A model generated the notes under the pieces. The model did no database searches. It was not told the DNA's origin and saw only the letters and a program-made list of their open reading frames with translations. Below are positions 33,847-46,811 of a stretch of 64,000 bases of DNA, in pieces. Source of the DNA: Paracentrotus lividus (Eukaryota > Echinodermata > Echinoidea > Camarodonta > Echinidae); the NCBI GenBank assembly GCA_940671915.1, contig CALNVZ010003432.1, positions 5,476,201 to 5,540,200 on the forward strand. The letters are read 5' to 3'. The stretch's first letter is position 1. Every line of letters starts with the position of its first letter. The position numbers and the translations under genes were made by a program.

Positions 33847-36830
33847 GGGGAGGGAGGAAGAGAGAGAGAGAGAAGGGAGAGAGAAGAGAGAGGAAGAGAG
33901 AGAGGAGGGAGGGATAAGAGAGAGAGAGAGGTGAGAGGAGAGAGGAGGACGAGAGCGAAAGAGAGTGTAGTAATCGAGAGAGAGAGTCTGAGAGAATGAT
34001 GAGTAGAGAGGAATTCTGAGAACGAATAATTGATGATTCGTATAGAAAATACGTAGGAGAAACTTGAGAAAGAAAGAAGGATATTGTGAGAGAACAGAGA
34101 AGTAAATAGTGAAAAAGTAATGCATCAGAGAAGAGAAGGATAAAGAAGAATGTGCAAGAAAAAGAGAAGACCGGCAGAAAAAAGGAGATGAAAAGGAGCT
34201 ATAGAGCGAGAAAAAGGAACAACGGAAAAGGAAAAGTGTGTTAATAAGAAACAATAACGATGAAGAAACGGGAAGAACGTCGACAGGAAGAGTAAAAAGG
34301 GGAAGATGTATGTTGACATGTATAAAGACGAACGAAAAGAAAAAAGAAAGATTAAAAAAAAAAAAAAAAAGAGAGAGAGCAGAGGGGACAAAAAGAGACG
34401 CATAAGAAGGCTGTAGAGTGGAGAGAAGAGAGAAGGTGGGAAACAAAAAGATGTATCAGAAAAATAGACGACAGAGAAGAATGATAGAGATGTGGAGAAG
34501 AAATAAACCCACTGTGTGAATCGAAACGACAAATGGAGGGAGAAGAAGAAAGAGAGAGAGAGAGAAGAGAGAGAGGGCGGGGGAGGGGTAGGATGGGAAG
34601 GAACGATGTAGAGAACAAGAGGAAATTAATATGAGCAGAATATTTGAAACTGACTGGGGATTACCTCCGAGGTAGAAATGCGGACCAGAATAAATGTTCT
34701 AACTTGTTCGATGCGTAATTAAAAACAAAAAGAAGAGAAATATTGTCCCCGCTCTTGGACTCCCCCCTGGTTACGCCGCTCGTAGTAAATAGAGAGAAGA
34801 GTGGAAAGAAAAGAAAGAAGAAGAAGAGATGCGAGAGCTGGGACTGTGGAGTCGGGACAGGATATTATGAGGGATTTCCACTGCGATGCCGGCGGTTAAC
34901 ATTCATGCATTTTGAGATGCGTCGACTTTCGTCGTATTCAATAAGGCCTAGAGCAAAACAAAGTCAAAATTACATGTTATAAAAAGCTAGATGAGTTTTC
35001 CCAAAGTTCTTTTATTCAGTTCATGATTTGTCGAGTTTGTTCACGTCTCTTTCTGAATTCGTCAAACAACCACATAATGCCTTCTTTTTTTCACTAATTC
35101 CGAGGAGAATCGTGTGAGTATTAATTCACACAATGTCTATGTTGTAATGCTACATGGCAAACATTAAAAACAAAAACATCTTAATATTAGAAATGATGAG
35201 GTGTGGATGGGAGTGTAATCTTGATGATGTGATGATGAGCGTGAAAATAGCAGGATTTAATTGATCATGATGTATGTGATATGATGGATGATGTGTCAGA
35301 TGATGGATGGATGTGATAGATGATGATGATGATGAATTAGATTGATGATGCGTGATGTGATGATGATGATGATGATGATGATATGATGATGAAATGGTGA
35401 TATGATGATGATGGTGATGATTGTGTGATGATGGTGTATGGTGATGATGATGGTGATATGATGGTGATGAGATTGTAGGTGATGATGATCGGGATGCATG
35501 TGTGGGGATGCATGATGGTATTATGATGATCGTGATGATGGGAGCTCTGTGAATGATAAGCGAATAGATAAGGAGGATCATAATATGATGACAATGATGA
35601 TGATGATGAATGATGGCTGATAATGATGCGTGATGTAGTTGATGATGATGGTGATGAATGCGATGGTGATGATGATATGATGATGAGGGTGATGATGATG
35701 ATGGTGATGAATGGAGCTCTGGTGATGATGACGATGGTGATGGTGATTGTGATATGATGCATGGTGGTGATGAGAGGTGATTAATGATGATGCGTGATGG
35801 TGATGATGGCGACTCTGGGTGATGATTATGAACGGTGAATGGTGATGGTGATAATGATGATGGTGATGATGGTGAACGAATGATGAATATGATGGTGATG
35901 AATGATTGGTTGATAATGATGGTGATATGGTGATGATGTTGGTAGATGATCGGGATGATGGTGCGTGATGATGAATGGTTGATTATGATGATGGTGATGT
36001 GATGGACTCTTGGTGATGATAGGAAGATAAGGAGGATCATAATGATGAGAACGGAATGATTATGATAAAATGAATATCATGATTATGATGATGGTTATGA
36101 GAATTTGATGAACATGATTGATGACGAAGGATAATGTTGATGACGATAAACGATGATGATAAATTATCATGATGCCATATCTGACTGATAAAATTGTTGT
36201 CACCTGAACATTGATATGGTTCTAGGCCAATTTTGACTTCTTATTATAAGACGAGTCGAGAATTTCCCAAATGAGAACAACTCTTGCACCGTTAATTCTA
36301 ACCTGACAAAAACAAACAAACACAACAAACCAAAACAGTTGGACTGGCTATTTGCCCTTTCAGAGGTTGAAGACAGAGGACTAGTCTAATCGATTTGTTA
36401 TCATATTGATAAAACAAAAGGCCAACACACTTTCTTCCAATCTTATGACACAACTGAACGTACTATAACTTTAAGCCACATTTTTAATTTCGAAATTGTT
36501 TGTATTGGTTTGTTTGTTTTGTTTTTTTTTACGCAAACATTTAATGTATACAATGCAAGTGTCCCTTATAACTGTTTAATATCTATACCTTGGTACGCGT
36601 TTTATATTTATATACTGTAGATTCCTTGTCTGCCAAATAGTTGATAAATGAAATTCTGTGTTTGCTTATATTGAGCACTTTTTGTTTTCTAGACAGAAGA
36701 AATTAACAATCGAGATGTCCCCTCTTCCAACAACACCAACTCATCACCCTTTAACAAATTAACTCCTAATTTTCACGATGCAATTAATATCTTTAACACG
36801 ATAAGTAAAACAGGTGGACGACCATTTGAC

Positions 36831-39800
36831 ATGGCGGAGACATTTATTCCAGCTGGTCCAGGTGCGAATGTAATTCAGATGCCATCCACATCATGATATG
36901 GGGAATTCCCGGTTTATCCAGACCAGGAGCGCATCAACCATGATGACGTCATCAGCACCAGTTCATGGTGTCCAAAACCACTGCCATCAGCAAATCCACA
37001 CCACCCCGTATTTGCACTCTCATGCCCACATGCCTCATGTCCCTCCCGCGCCTCCATACAAGTCCACCAGCCTCACTGGCTATCCAAACGTACTGACATG
37101 GTATCCATTCATCAAGCTCCAAAAGTTCTCTCGAGCCCATCGTCAGTTTCATCTACCGTATCGAGCGTGAGCATCTATGAAGACTGCATCTCCATTGCCA
37201 CCACCAGTCACCACGACACCAACCCGAATCATCATCGTCTGTCATCATTCTAACCCACCACTCAACAATCACGTTTCCTGATCTCAGTGCGTGACTCCAC
37301 CAACCGCCGGCAGTTGGTTACTCCCTTTCAACAGTTTCGACGTCATCGACCCAGCGACGTGTGTAGCAATACAGCAAACCCATGCCTGAATCGGACGGCC
37401 ATCATTCAGACAAGAGATCAGAATAATCAAACCGAGCAGGCGTAGGCGATGTGTGAATGGAAGGAAACTTCCGTATCGATTGGCTGCCCTGGAGAAAGAA
37501 GATTCATGCGTGCGAATCTCGGAGGTCACCTTCCTTGTGATTCAACTGGAGGTTGGAAGCCCATGTCGACTGCCGCTGATGCACTACGCATATGAAGTCC
37601 TCGGAGTCACGGACATAGACAATTTGACAGGGAAAAAACAGTAAGATCTTTCTCAAAAGATACCGCTTTATTATTATCCCACAGTAAAGTCGATTTATCT
37701 TTTGATTGGCGAACAACAGTATTTCTCATTGGTTACAAACACTGTGTTTGTTTCATTGATCATGGAAAAGCAGTATACCCAGTTGCTGATATGGTCCGGA
37801 CGGGTTGTTGTCCGGACAAAAGACCGAATCTAGGTAGTTTTGACAGTATTTCATTAAATTGACTTGAACAATTAAATATCAGACAATATAACAAAGAACA
37901 AATGTTCACAAAATATTCTTTGCACTAATTACCTGCAACGAAATTTTGATAAGATATGCGAGAGCGCAAAAAGATGATGTTTTTAATTGCTTAAAGTGTC
38001 CGGACACGGGCCCCCATCCTCACCATTCAAAACTCTAACCACACCAGTAATCCATCGTTAAGGCTAGATTTCAATTGAAAGATAGGAAGCTGTACCAAAA
38101 GAGTATATTCTCATGATTGCATAATCATGATGATTATGGATTCCTTTTTCATAATGCTCTAGCACTATCATTATGATTCAAAATGATATACGCTTTGGCT
38201 TGGCCATATTACGGTCACCGATATATAATATATTACTTACACGTTTAAGTCTCTTTGTTCGATACATTTAAATCCATGTATTGATTCTCTTCCGAATGTT
38301 TTGTCGTCGGCGTTCATATTGTTACATAAGTGTGTCCTATGTATTCTAATACCCGTATTCAATGGCAGGAAAGGAGTGCATTATTGTTACAGATAGTAAA
38401 TAGCGGTGTAGTATCTTAAGACGTTGTATTGGTTGAAAATTGATGTCACGTGTCCATTCAACGTTTTTTTTTTATACGTGAATGGTTTTGTTAATATGAC
38501 GGTCTTTTTTGTTTATTGAACGTGTTTTACCTGTGTTAAAATGAATGCGGTGAAATCAGGACTGTCCTTGTTGGCGCTAGCGCCGTATAAAGTTTCAAAA
38601 TGGCTGCGCACAAACAATAGATACCGGAGCAACATATTAGTCACCAATAGCTTAATTACACCCTAAAAGTTTGCAAACATTGGCAAAGATAAAACCAGAT
38701 TAGCAGGTCGGTCAAAAGATTTAGGGGTCTATTGTACTATAATAAATAGTGGCATGCTCTATTAATGCAAATACTGACTAGTGAACATTCCAATACTAAA
38801 TTATCCCTCGTGCACATCTGTATTCAACTCGGCCTACTAACGGCCTCCGGTGAAATAAATGTGCCCTCGGGATAATTTACGTATTTGTCGTCACATAATT
38901 AGTATGTTGCATTGTAGAGCATGCACTACTATTGTATATAAATATTGCACTCCGGCGATGCCAGTTAAACATGCTGCGCGCAACAGCTTTAAAAATGGGT
39001 ACATGCGACAGCAGAACAATTTCGTCATAATAGCACAACAAAGCATTTATAACAATGGATACGCGGAGCAATCAATTTACGATCATAATAGACTTGATCA
39101 TTTGCGATTTCTCCTTTCAGGCAGATTGACCACAAGTGAGTAAAACGTTTTTTTTTCTGTTATGTTTTTATTAAATGATTAACGTTGCTGTTTGTCCATG
39201 GAAAATGGTTGTAAATGTATACATATATAATATATGTTTCGTGATTATGTACTTCAATCTAGTTGCACGCTATTGACTCTTGCATATTCATACTATAATG
39301 TATAATATTTGCACTCGTTGTTGACTCTTTGCAATATTTCATACTGATAAGATATATTACTATTTTACCCTTAATGAATCCAACTACATTATATCAAAAT
39401 TTACTATTTACTTCTGCGGTTATTTTTTATAATACAGAAAAATCATTGTAAAATTAACATTGTATCATATCAAAATGAATCCTTTTAATTTAAAGACTTA
39501 AATGTAAGTCAGTGTAATTCAGTTACTAAATCTATCTCTCTTTGTGCTATACCTTTTCCTCTCTTATTTCTCTTATATGCTCACCTCCCTACCAATGTTC
39601 TCGATTAAGGTGACAAGCTGGTTACCGAGTCTGGCGAACCCTTCACCCGCCTTTCCACGCCGTGCAGTCTGGAGTATATGACCGAGGATTCGTAAAAAAA
39701 CCTTCCAAACATGACTTGAGTTCTGACAGAGCGTAGGACGGTAAAAGATGAAGAGTACAATGGTGGGTATAGATAGGGTGACAAGTCTCAAAACACTCAA

Positions 39801-42800
39801 TAGTTTATAAATGAATTGAGATTTAGGTGACGAGTCTCAAACACTCCGATGGTTAGTAATAATGAATTGAGCTGTAGGGTGACGAATATCAAACACCTCA
39901 ATTGTTTGTATAATGAATTGAGATGTAGGTGACAAATCTGCAAACACTCCAATGGTTAGTATATGAATTGAGATGTAGGGCTGCACGAAATATCAAACAC
40001 TCAATTGTTTTGCTATAATGAATCTGAGAATGTAGGTGACGAATCTTAACACTCAATGGTTTGTATCATGCAAATGGAGAATGTAGGTGATGCGATCTCC
40101 AAAAACTCAATGGTTTTGTATAATATGGAGATGTAGGGTGACGACTCTCAAACACTCAATGGTTTGTATAATGAAATGAGATATTAGGCGTGATCGAATC
40201 TCAAACTACTCAAATGGTTTTATACAGTTGAACTGAGGATGTAGGTGTGACAATCTCAACACTCCAATTGTTGTGTATCATGAATTGAGATCGTAGGGTG
40301 ACGAAATCTCAAAGCAATGCAAATGGTTCAGTATAATGAATTGAAGATTAGGGTGGCGTAATCTCAAAACACTAATGTTTGTATAATGAATTGAGATGTA
40401 GAGTTGACGAAATCTCAAACACTCATGTTTGAATAATGATTGAGATCTAGCAGGTGACGATGCTCAAACAATCACGATGGTTGTATAATGAATTGAGATG
40501 TTAGGTTGACGATCTCACAACACTCAACTTGTTGCTTATAATGAATTGAGATGTAGGGTGACGAATCTCAAACAACTCAAATTGGGTTTGTTATAAATGA
40601 AATTGAGATGTAGGGTGACGAATTCTCAAAACACCATGGTTTGTATAATGAATGGAGATGTAGCGTGACGCGACATCTCAAACCTCAATGGTTTGTATAA
40701 TGAAATGAGATTTAGGTGACGGAATTCAAACAACTCAATTGGTTAGTTATAATGAATTGAGATGTAGCGTGACGAATCTCAAACACTAGTTGTTGCTATA
40801 ATGACTTGAGATGTTGCGGCTGACGATCTCAATACACCAGTGGTTCTGTACACATGAATTGAGTATGGTAGCGGGTGCACGAATCTCAAACCACTCAATG
40901 AGTATATGAATATAAAACAAGGCCCAAGTCCATCTCTTGCGCCAAATAAGTTAACGCATGGAGGTTGTTTGCTCCATACATGAGTCCATACTTGTGTACA
41001 ATTTAACAGCACCTGAATTTCTGCCGCCAAAATGCCTGAAATAAAATTAAAAAAAACTATCCTCAAATCCCATTGACTACACAACACAACATCATTCAGT
41101 TTTTCTTTATTTACTCCGCAAATGAACTTTCCATGACTTGGGCTCTTTTATCTTCATATATTCAATCCTGTTTTGTATAATGGATTTGAAGAGTAGGGTG
41201 ACGAAATCTCAAACACGTCATTGTGTATAATTGATTGAGATGTAGGTGCACGATCTTCAAACACTTCATGGTTTGTATAATGAAGGAGATGTTTGGGTGA
41301 CGAATCTCAAACAAGCTAAATGTGTTTGTATAAATGAAATGAGATTTAAGGGTGAAGAATTTAAAACACTAGTGTGTTTGAAATGGAATTGAAGATGTGT
41401 AGGGTGACGAATCTCCAACATATCAATGCGTTTGTATAATAATTGAGCATGCGAGGGTGACGAATCTAGAACACTCATGGTGTTTGTAACATGAATTGAG
41501 AATGAGGGTGATGAGTCCTGCAACACCCCAATGGTTTGTGAAATGTATTGAAATATAAGGGGTGAGAGATCTCAATCAAATCACTGGTTTGGATGATGAA
41601 ATGAGATTTAGGTGACGAATTCTCAAACACTTAGCTTGGTTTGTTATCAATGAATTGAAAATGTAGAGTGACGAAATCACAAATACTCAATGGTTTGTAT
41701 AAGATTTGAGATGTAAGGTGACGAATCTCAGAACACTCGATCTATGTAAACAATGTGAAGTGAGTGTGACGTATCTCTCTAACACCTAATGATAAAATTG
41801 AGATTAATTGTCTAATATAGATTTCGGATTACGTATTCCATTCCTCTCATGACGCACATGACCATCATCAAAGGAGCAATCCCTATCAATGCCTTAGCGT
41901 CAATTCCTCACAAACCACGTCTACTTCTTAAATATTTTATTCCTTCTGCCCGCCCTCACTCGATCCGCTCGTTGCCTCTGGTTTACGTTCTTTAAATGAT
42001 ATTTTGGGATTGAAAATATACTATACCGAAAGAATTTGCGGGGTCTATAAATAATTTTTCTATCCGTTCATCATTGTGAGAAAGTTACCATTCTCCTATT
42101 CCGACCCTTAACATCCTTCTTAAAGTAGCGCTTAAAACCCATTTCTGCTTAAAGTATAAGTTGAAACGCAGCTAACATGTGAGTTCTTTAATCTTCAACT
42201 CATTTTGATTTCATATGTCAATCTCACAATTATTTGTATGCGCCTTGAGCATCTCTTGAGATGCCGATGTGGCGCTCTTCGCAAGTGTTTCCTGCTCCCT
42301 GGTAGTGAAGTACGAGAGTAGTCTAAACTAATTCTTGTCAATTACTTTTGGCTTATCTCCCAGTAGCGGACCAGCAGCCAGCATTTTTAGTACAATAGAT
42401 TTATCGGCCCATGCGGTAAAACATAGATGAAGCCGCTTTGTACGCACCCCGGACAATTGGGCCCGCGAAATGCATTCAATTCCAACTTTTCTTGGATCCG
42501 CGCGCTGTACTGCCTAACAGCGTTATTTTTCAATTTTGGCAAATTCATTGGCATTTTTTCATGTCATTATAATTCCCTCCTCTCACTGGATCATTTTTCA
42601 GACTGTGATGACCTCATCACCCAGCCGCCACTGACATCGGTTTGAGCGTCCGTCAGATGTTTCACTACTCGAACAGCAATTGAAGAGTTACGCAATGAGA
42701 AGCCAACCTTGTCCGCTAGTAGTGGCAGAGCTCACGGAGCAGGGAGTCGAACTCCCAGGACAAACCGTGAAGAAGGTTCAGGAACAGTATGCCTTGAGCT

Positions 42801-43600
42801 CCAAATGAATTGCGAGAGACAAAGTCATGACTTCACATTCAGAACATTCTTCTTTTTTTATAGTAGTGGTATATTATGTGACCCTCCTTTCTTTCTACTG
42901 CATAATGTTTGAAATGCCGTAATATATAAATACATTCAATACTAGACCTCTCATGTTCGCTCAGTTTTTCTCAAGATATTCATGAAATAAGTCACACCAA
43001 ATTAGGTATATAGGCTTATTACGTGTGCCTTGCTTAAGCCTCAAATATAACAAAAGATATTATTTAGACTTTGTTTCTCGTGTATGATAAGCTGCCTGAA
43101 GAATTAAAGCCTAGCAATGTTCCTCTCTCCCGAATCGCTCTTCTCTGTCCTCTATTTCTCTTTCAACACTATGCATATCGCTCCTCTCTTTTTCTATCTC
43201 ACTTTTGTTTATCACTTATATTTCCCCGTTTAAATAAGTATCTATTATCAGTTTCTAAAAGTTTCTGTAGAACCTTAGGAATACGAGTACAATACTCCGA
43301 CGATAGAATATTCATTAACATGTTAAATTATAATGTTTCCCCTTCGATTCTGTTCACATAGGCGGAGGCTGAACTGCGTCGACTATGCGTCTTCATAACT
43401 CACGGATGGTCCGTGCCGAGGTATCTGAGTCGCAAGCACATGGTGAGGACATGTGTGACCACTGCCATTGAATAGGCATATCGACCACTGACTACGCATC
43501 CAACCACATATCAGAGTAGAGTAGGCCGATTATCGAGGGCTCGTGTGCGGGGCGGTATACGGGATGGCGAGACGATATCGTAACGTTAGAAGGTCGATGA
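36831..43600 (+). pseudogene. mirror copy of the coiled-coil gene, broken by indels (probable artefact)
   Basis: Starts with the same ATGGCGGAGACATTTATTCC and ends with the same 'aggtcgatga'. All four exons are recognisable (about 36831-37640, 39585-39770, 42600-42830, 43360-43600), but each carries several frame-breaking small indels, and the splice sites are only partly kept. Introns are as damaged as exons. Best treated as a sequencing or assembly duplicate of the gene at 23541-29959, not as a second locus. Confidence 0.8.
39770..41800 (+). repeat. mirror copy of the 50-bp satellite with irregular units
   Basis: Units of the type 'gtagggtgacgaatctcaaa' recur at roughly 50-bp spacing, but lengths vary from unit to unit by one to three bases, in contrast to the regular left-arm array. 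The 25905-26152 insertion is mirrored at about 40890-41170. Confidence 0.85.
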
Positions 43601-43852
43601 AAATTTTGGATTTTGGCATAATTAAATCTTTAAGAAACACAGATGAGACCCGAATTTACAAAGGAGGCTTGAATTTAACCTTTCATTAATGTTGTCTTAT
43701 AATGGCTCATAGTCCTTGGGTAACTTTGAATCCCCTTCGCCGTGAGTTTGGGCGAAAGAGAGGGTGCGATCCGGGGGATAATGTAATTTGTATTATTACT
43801 TTAGGCCATTTCAAATCTGGAGAAAAAGGTCGCAATGGGATCGGGCTAGCAG

Positions 43853-43935
43853 ACCCCCCCCCTCTCTCTCTCTCTATTTCTATCTCGCTCTCTCTATCTG
43901 TCTCTAGCTCTCTCCTTCACTCTCTCCCCCACTTT
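43853..43935 (+). repeat. C-run and (CT)n tract at the end of the right arm
   Basis: A run of C followed by CT-rich sequence marks the point where mirror similarity ends and unique sequence resumes. Confidence 0.75.
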
Positions 43936-44572
43936 ATTCTTAATAAATCACTTTTTAGCAAAACATACCCTAATCCCTATTATACAAAGGATTGCAATCA
44001 ATTTCAAATATGAAAGAATACCTCTTATTGGTAATTGGTCAGTCTTTTTAAGAATGATCTTGATTGGGTATAGCCAATTTGCAATTGATGAAAAAAGGAG
44101 TAGACTCTACTGAAACTGAAGAAAAAATATAACATCACAGGTCTTAGGAAATGTTGAAATCATTTTTTATTATTTGCACATACCATTAAAGTCAAATAAT
44201 ATTATTGCAAATCAGTTGCACTGTCGGCTTCAAACAAATATATAAAAAGACACCACTTTTGATTTTTTTTTTTTTTTGTAGCAGAATATTCACTACAGAT
44301 ACAAACGTTATGGGCAATCGGTTGGAATTCCACCTTTAAAGTTATACAGAACTATTTTGAGAGTGGAATATATCACATGAAAATGAGAAAAAAAAAATAG
44401 GATGCCTGTGAGTTGAATAAAATAATGAACCATTTCTATGCTAAAAATGATATAAACATGATAGTACATTGAGAGTGAGAATCATGTGTGTCAAGTGGTG
44501 AAAATTGACTTATGAATGTACAAACAAGGCAGTTTTCTATATAAAGTGTGTTCCACAAAAACCTGAACCATT
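43936..44572. other. intergenic sequence, nothing recognised
   Basis: AT-rich, no exon or repeat termini supported. Confidence 0.5.
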
Positions 44573-44809
44573 GGGGTGTAACACAAAGACTTCCGATTGA
44601 TTAAAAGATACGATTGATTTTTTCTCGGTAGCCTCATCATGGACAGGATGCTCCAAAGTTGATGATCTTAAGGCTAACTCTAGCCCTAACCCTACTCTTA
44701 ATCATATCCAAATCCTTATCCATGACTGTACCTGGTTTCCAGATGAGGCTGCCGAGAAAAAATCAATCGTATCTTTTAATCAATCGTAAGTCTTCGTGTT
44801 ACACCCCAC
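44573..44809. mobile_element. about 237-bp foldback/MITE element
   Basis: 'ggggtgtaacacaaagactt' on the left pairs with 'aagtcttcgtgttacacccc' on the right, and pairing continues over 'agatacgattgattttttct' for about 68 bp per arm. The loop contains 'ctctagccctaaccctactc', which resembles telomere-like repeats only by chance. Confidence 0.75.
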
Positions 44810-45659
44810 TGGAGAGTCAGGAATTTTCTCATTGAAAGAAAACAATTCATTTCTTCTTTCTTTTAACACCAAATACAATACAAAATAGCAACGTATAGAT
44901 GAGCAATTCAAATGCCAAAATTAAATTGCACAGAATAACTTGAAAAGATGCAAAATAGCCTCAATAAAGAAAAGGGTGCTTCATTTGCATTTATTTTATG
45001 TTTTTTTTTTCATCAAGACTCTACATGAATCTCACAAGAATCGCTTGCTGCAAGCATACAGCGTTTTCTGTTATCTGTGCTGTGATATGCGCAATTTTTT
45101 TTTTAAATTAAAATTTCGAACTTGTTTCATACATGTACTCTAATGGGTGCCAAAAAAAGATGAAATGATCTTTAAAATGATGTGATATATTTTTTTTTTA
45201 TTAGTGATTGTTTCAAAAATTGACTGACCATCCAGGTTCTGCCTTTTCTATTTTCAAAGATCTTTCTAAGGTGAAATTTTTTATTGAATATGAAAAACTG
45301 ATCAAGGCAGTGCGTGACATATTCAAGAAGTGAATCTTGCACATCTTTATCTTTAGACCATGTTAAAGGCATTACTCACAAAAAACAGTGAAATCGCAAC
45401 AAAAGTTAACTATGCCCTGGACGTATAATGACTATGAATTGGCTATAGACAAATTCGGGCTGCGTTTCAAGGAAGTGAGCCCTCTACTCTAAAAATGAGG
45501 CATATAACGATCATACTGACAATAAAAAAAACAAGTTTTCACTTCTTACACTCTTATCTATTTGAACGCATAGCCATTCTAGATTACTATGCACTATAAT
45601 TATAGTTTCTTAAAAAGCCCTTTACAAATTATGATCAAAGAGCTTATAATAATAATAAA
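44810..45659. other. intergenic sequence, nothing recognised
   Basis: AT-rich sequence; short frames on both strands have no family resemblance. Confidence 0.5.
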
Positions 45660-45900
45660 TAATAATAATATTGTTTTATTTACCCAGGGTAGCCACTTCA
45701 GTTCTGACAACTGTTCTCCCAGCGGGCCCTGCATGATGTTATTATTACCCCCAAGCTTCTTGTTAAAAGGCAACTTTAAGTACCATTTTTGTAAGTCTTT
45801 GGTATGACTCGGCCGGGTTTCGATTTCACAACCTCCCGTTCATGAAAGCAAGAAAGGCTACCTTTTTACGAGCGCTCTAACCGATTGCGCTTTCAGTATG
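45660..45900 (-). mobile_element. tRNA-like SINE, second copy of the 16770-17010 family
   Basis: On the minus strand: 'cgcaatcggttagagcgctc' as a box-A-like head, 'gaaatcgaaacccgg' as a box-B-like motif, then 'ggccgagtcatacc', and an (AAT)n tail at 45645-45672. The tail and tRNA-like head fit a SINE; homology to the copy in intron 6 is visible in the middle part. Confidence 0.55.
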
Positions 45901-46109
45901 AATTATTACCCCGGTCATTGAATTCCTTTACGATCCTGCTCTTACAGTGCACAATCTCCACTCCCTGAGGAGCATTCCAGCTGGTCGCCCGTTCGATGCA
46001 CACAGCAAACCACATACATGTACAATTCACAACCTATTGGGTATCCATTTTTAACAACTTGGGTAGGGTAATGCATGTAGATAAAATTCCTTGTTTAAGG
46101 AACATACGT

Positions 46110-46185
46110 ACCGGTGCCGGGGATTGAACCCATGACCCTTGAATTTACAGTCAAATGGTTAGACCACTTGACTTAGACACATAAT
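46110..46185 (-). mobile_element. tRNA-derived SINE head
   Basis: On the minus strand 'tggtctaaccatttg' (box A) and 'gggttcaatcccc' (box B, 46119-46131) are spaced as in a tRNA promoter, with 'cggcaccgg' after it. The stem partners of a real tRNA are lacking, so this is a SINE head and not a tRNA gene. Confidence 0.55.
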
Positions 46186-46596
46186 TAGACACTATGTTAA
46201 AATTTTCATAATAATAGAGTTGTCTTAACTGTTATTTTAATAAATATTACATCTATTACAAATTTCATAAAGTCCTCAAGGGGACTTCTATCTAAAATTT
46301 GTCTTTACAATGAAAAGCAATCTGATAAAACTTTTTTTTTTAATATTTACATACATGAATAAGGTTATGGTATAATAGATAAACATTATAAGAAGCCGTG
46401 CTCAAAACCAGACATATGTATGTATTTCTAGATCAAAAGAACACAAACTCTCTAATGAACATACAAAAGATGTAAAGCATAAAAGATATTTAGCCATGAT
46501 CCATACAGTATATACAATCACTTATATTTATCAGTTATGTAATCATTTTTAGTGTAAGCTCACTATTTCTTGTTTGTGTGTTCCTTTATCTTTAGG

Positions 46597-46602
46597 TTTA
46601 TT
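46597..46602 (-). terminator. putative polyadenylation signal AATAAA of the RIG-I-like gene
   Basis: TTTATT on the plus strand reads AATAAA on the minus strand, about 210 bp after the stop codon. No other canonical signal lies closer. Cleavage position is not determinable. Confidence 0.4.
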
Positions 46603-46627
46603 TCGACTTCCACTCATCAATATAGAT

Positions 46628-46805
46628 CCTCTACAACTTTGGTAACCCTTAGAGATCTTCTAAAGCTTTGTTCACTCTTAGAGATCTTCTAAAGCTTTGG
46701 CAACTCTTAGAGATCTTCTAGAGTTTGGGCAATCTGCAAGATCCTCTAGAGCTGTGGTCACTCTTAGAGATCATCCAGAGCATCTTGCAGATCCTCTAGA
46801 GTTTT
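46628..46805 (-). repeat. about six degenerate 30-bp tandem repeats in the 3' UTR
   Basis: Units of 'actcttagagatcttctaaa' plus 'gctttggca' repeat from 46628 to the stop codon region, each with the near-palindrome 'agagatcttct' or 'agatcctctaga'. They fall between the stop codon and the AATAAA signal, so they would be transcribed in the 3' UTR. Confidence 0.7.
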
Positions 46806-46811
46806 GTCACA

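Larger units (their letters stand above)
33847..43853 (-). repeat. right arm of the palindrome, low-accuracy mirror of 23300-33821
   Basis: Runs backward through everything in the left arm: GA tract, ATG-rich trinucleotide region, the coiled-coil gene, palindromes, 50-bp satellite and last exon, ending near 43853 where the match to 'ccaatgggatcgctgg' (reverse of 23315) stops in a C/CT run. It is about 0.5 kb shorter than the left arm. Differences are dominated by single-base gains and losses spread evenly over exons, introns and satellite, the pattern of unpolished long reads and not of evolutionary divergence. Confidence 0.9.

Noticed and set aside
33165-34618. Ser/Leu/Phe-rich frames on both sides of the N gap, one reading through the gap
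   Set aside because: Products of (CT)n/(GA)n tracts; one includes unknown bases.
36831-43600. Second functional copy of the coiled-coil gene
   Set aside because: Every exon has frame-breaking indels at the same rate as introns, matching sequencing error in an unpolished mirror copy.
44690-44710. Telomere-like 'ccctaaccctactct'
   Set aside because: Only one or two imperfect units inside a foldback loop.
45002-45015. Poly-pyrimidine runs followed by AG around 44990-45010 as possible extra exons
   Set aside because: No frame with family resemblance and no partner exon.
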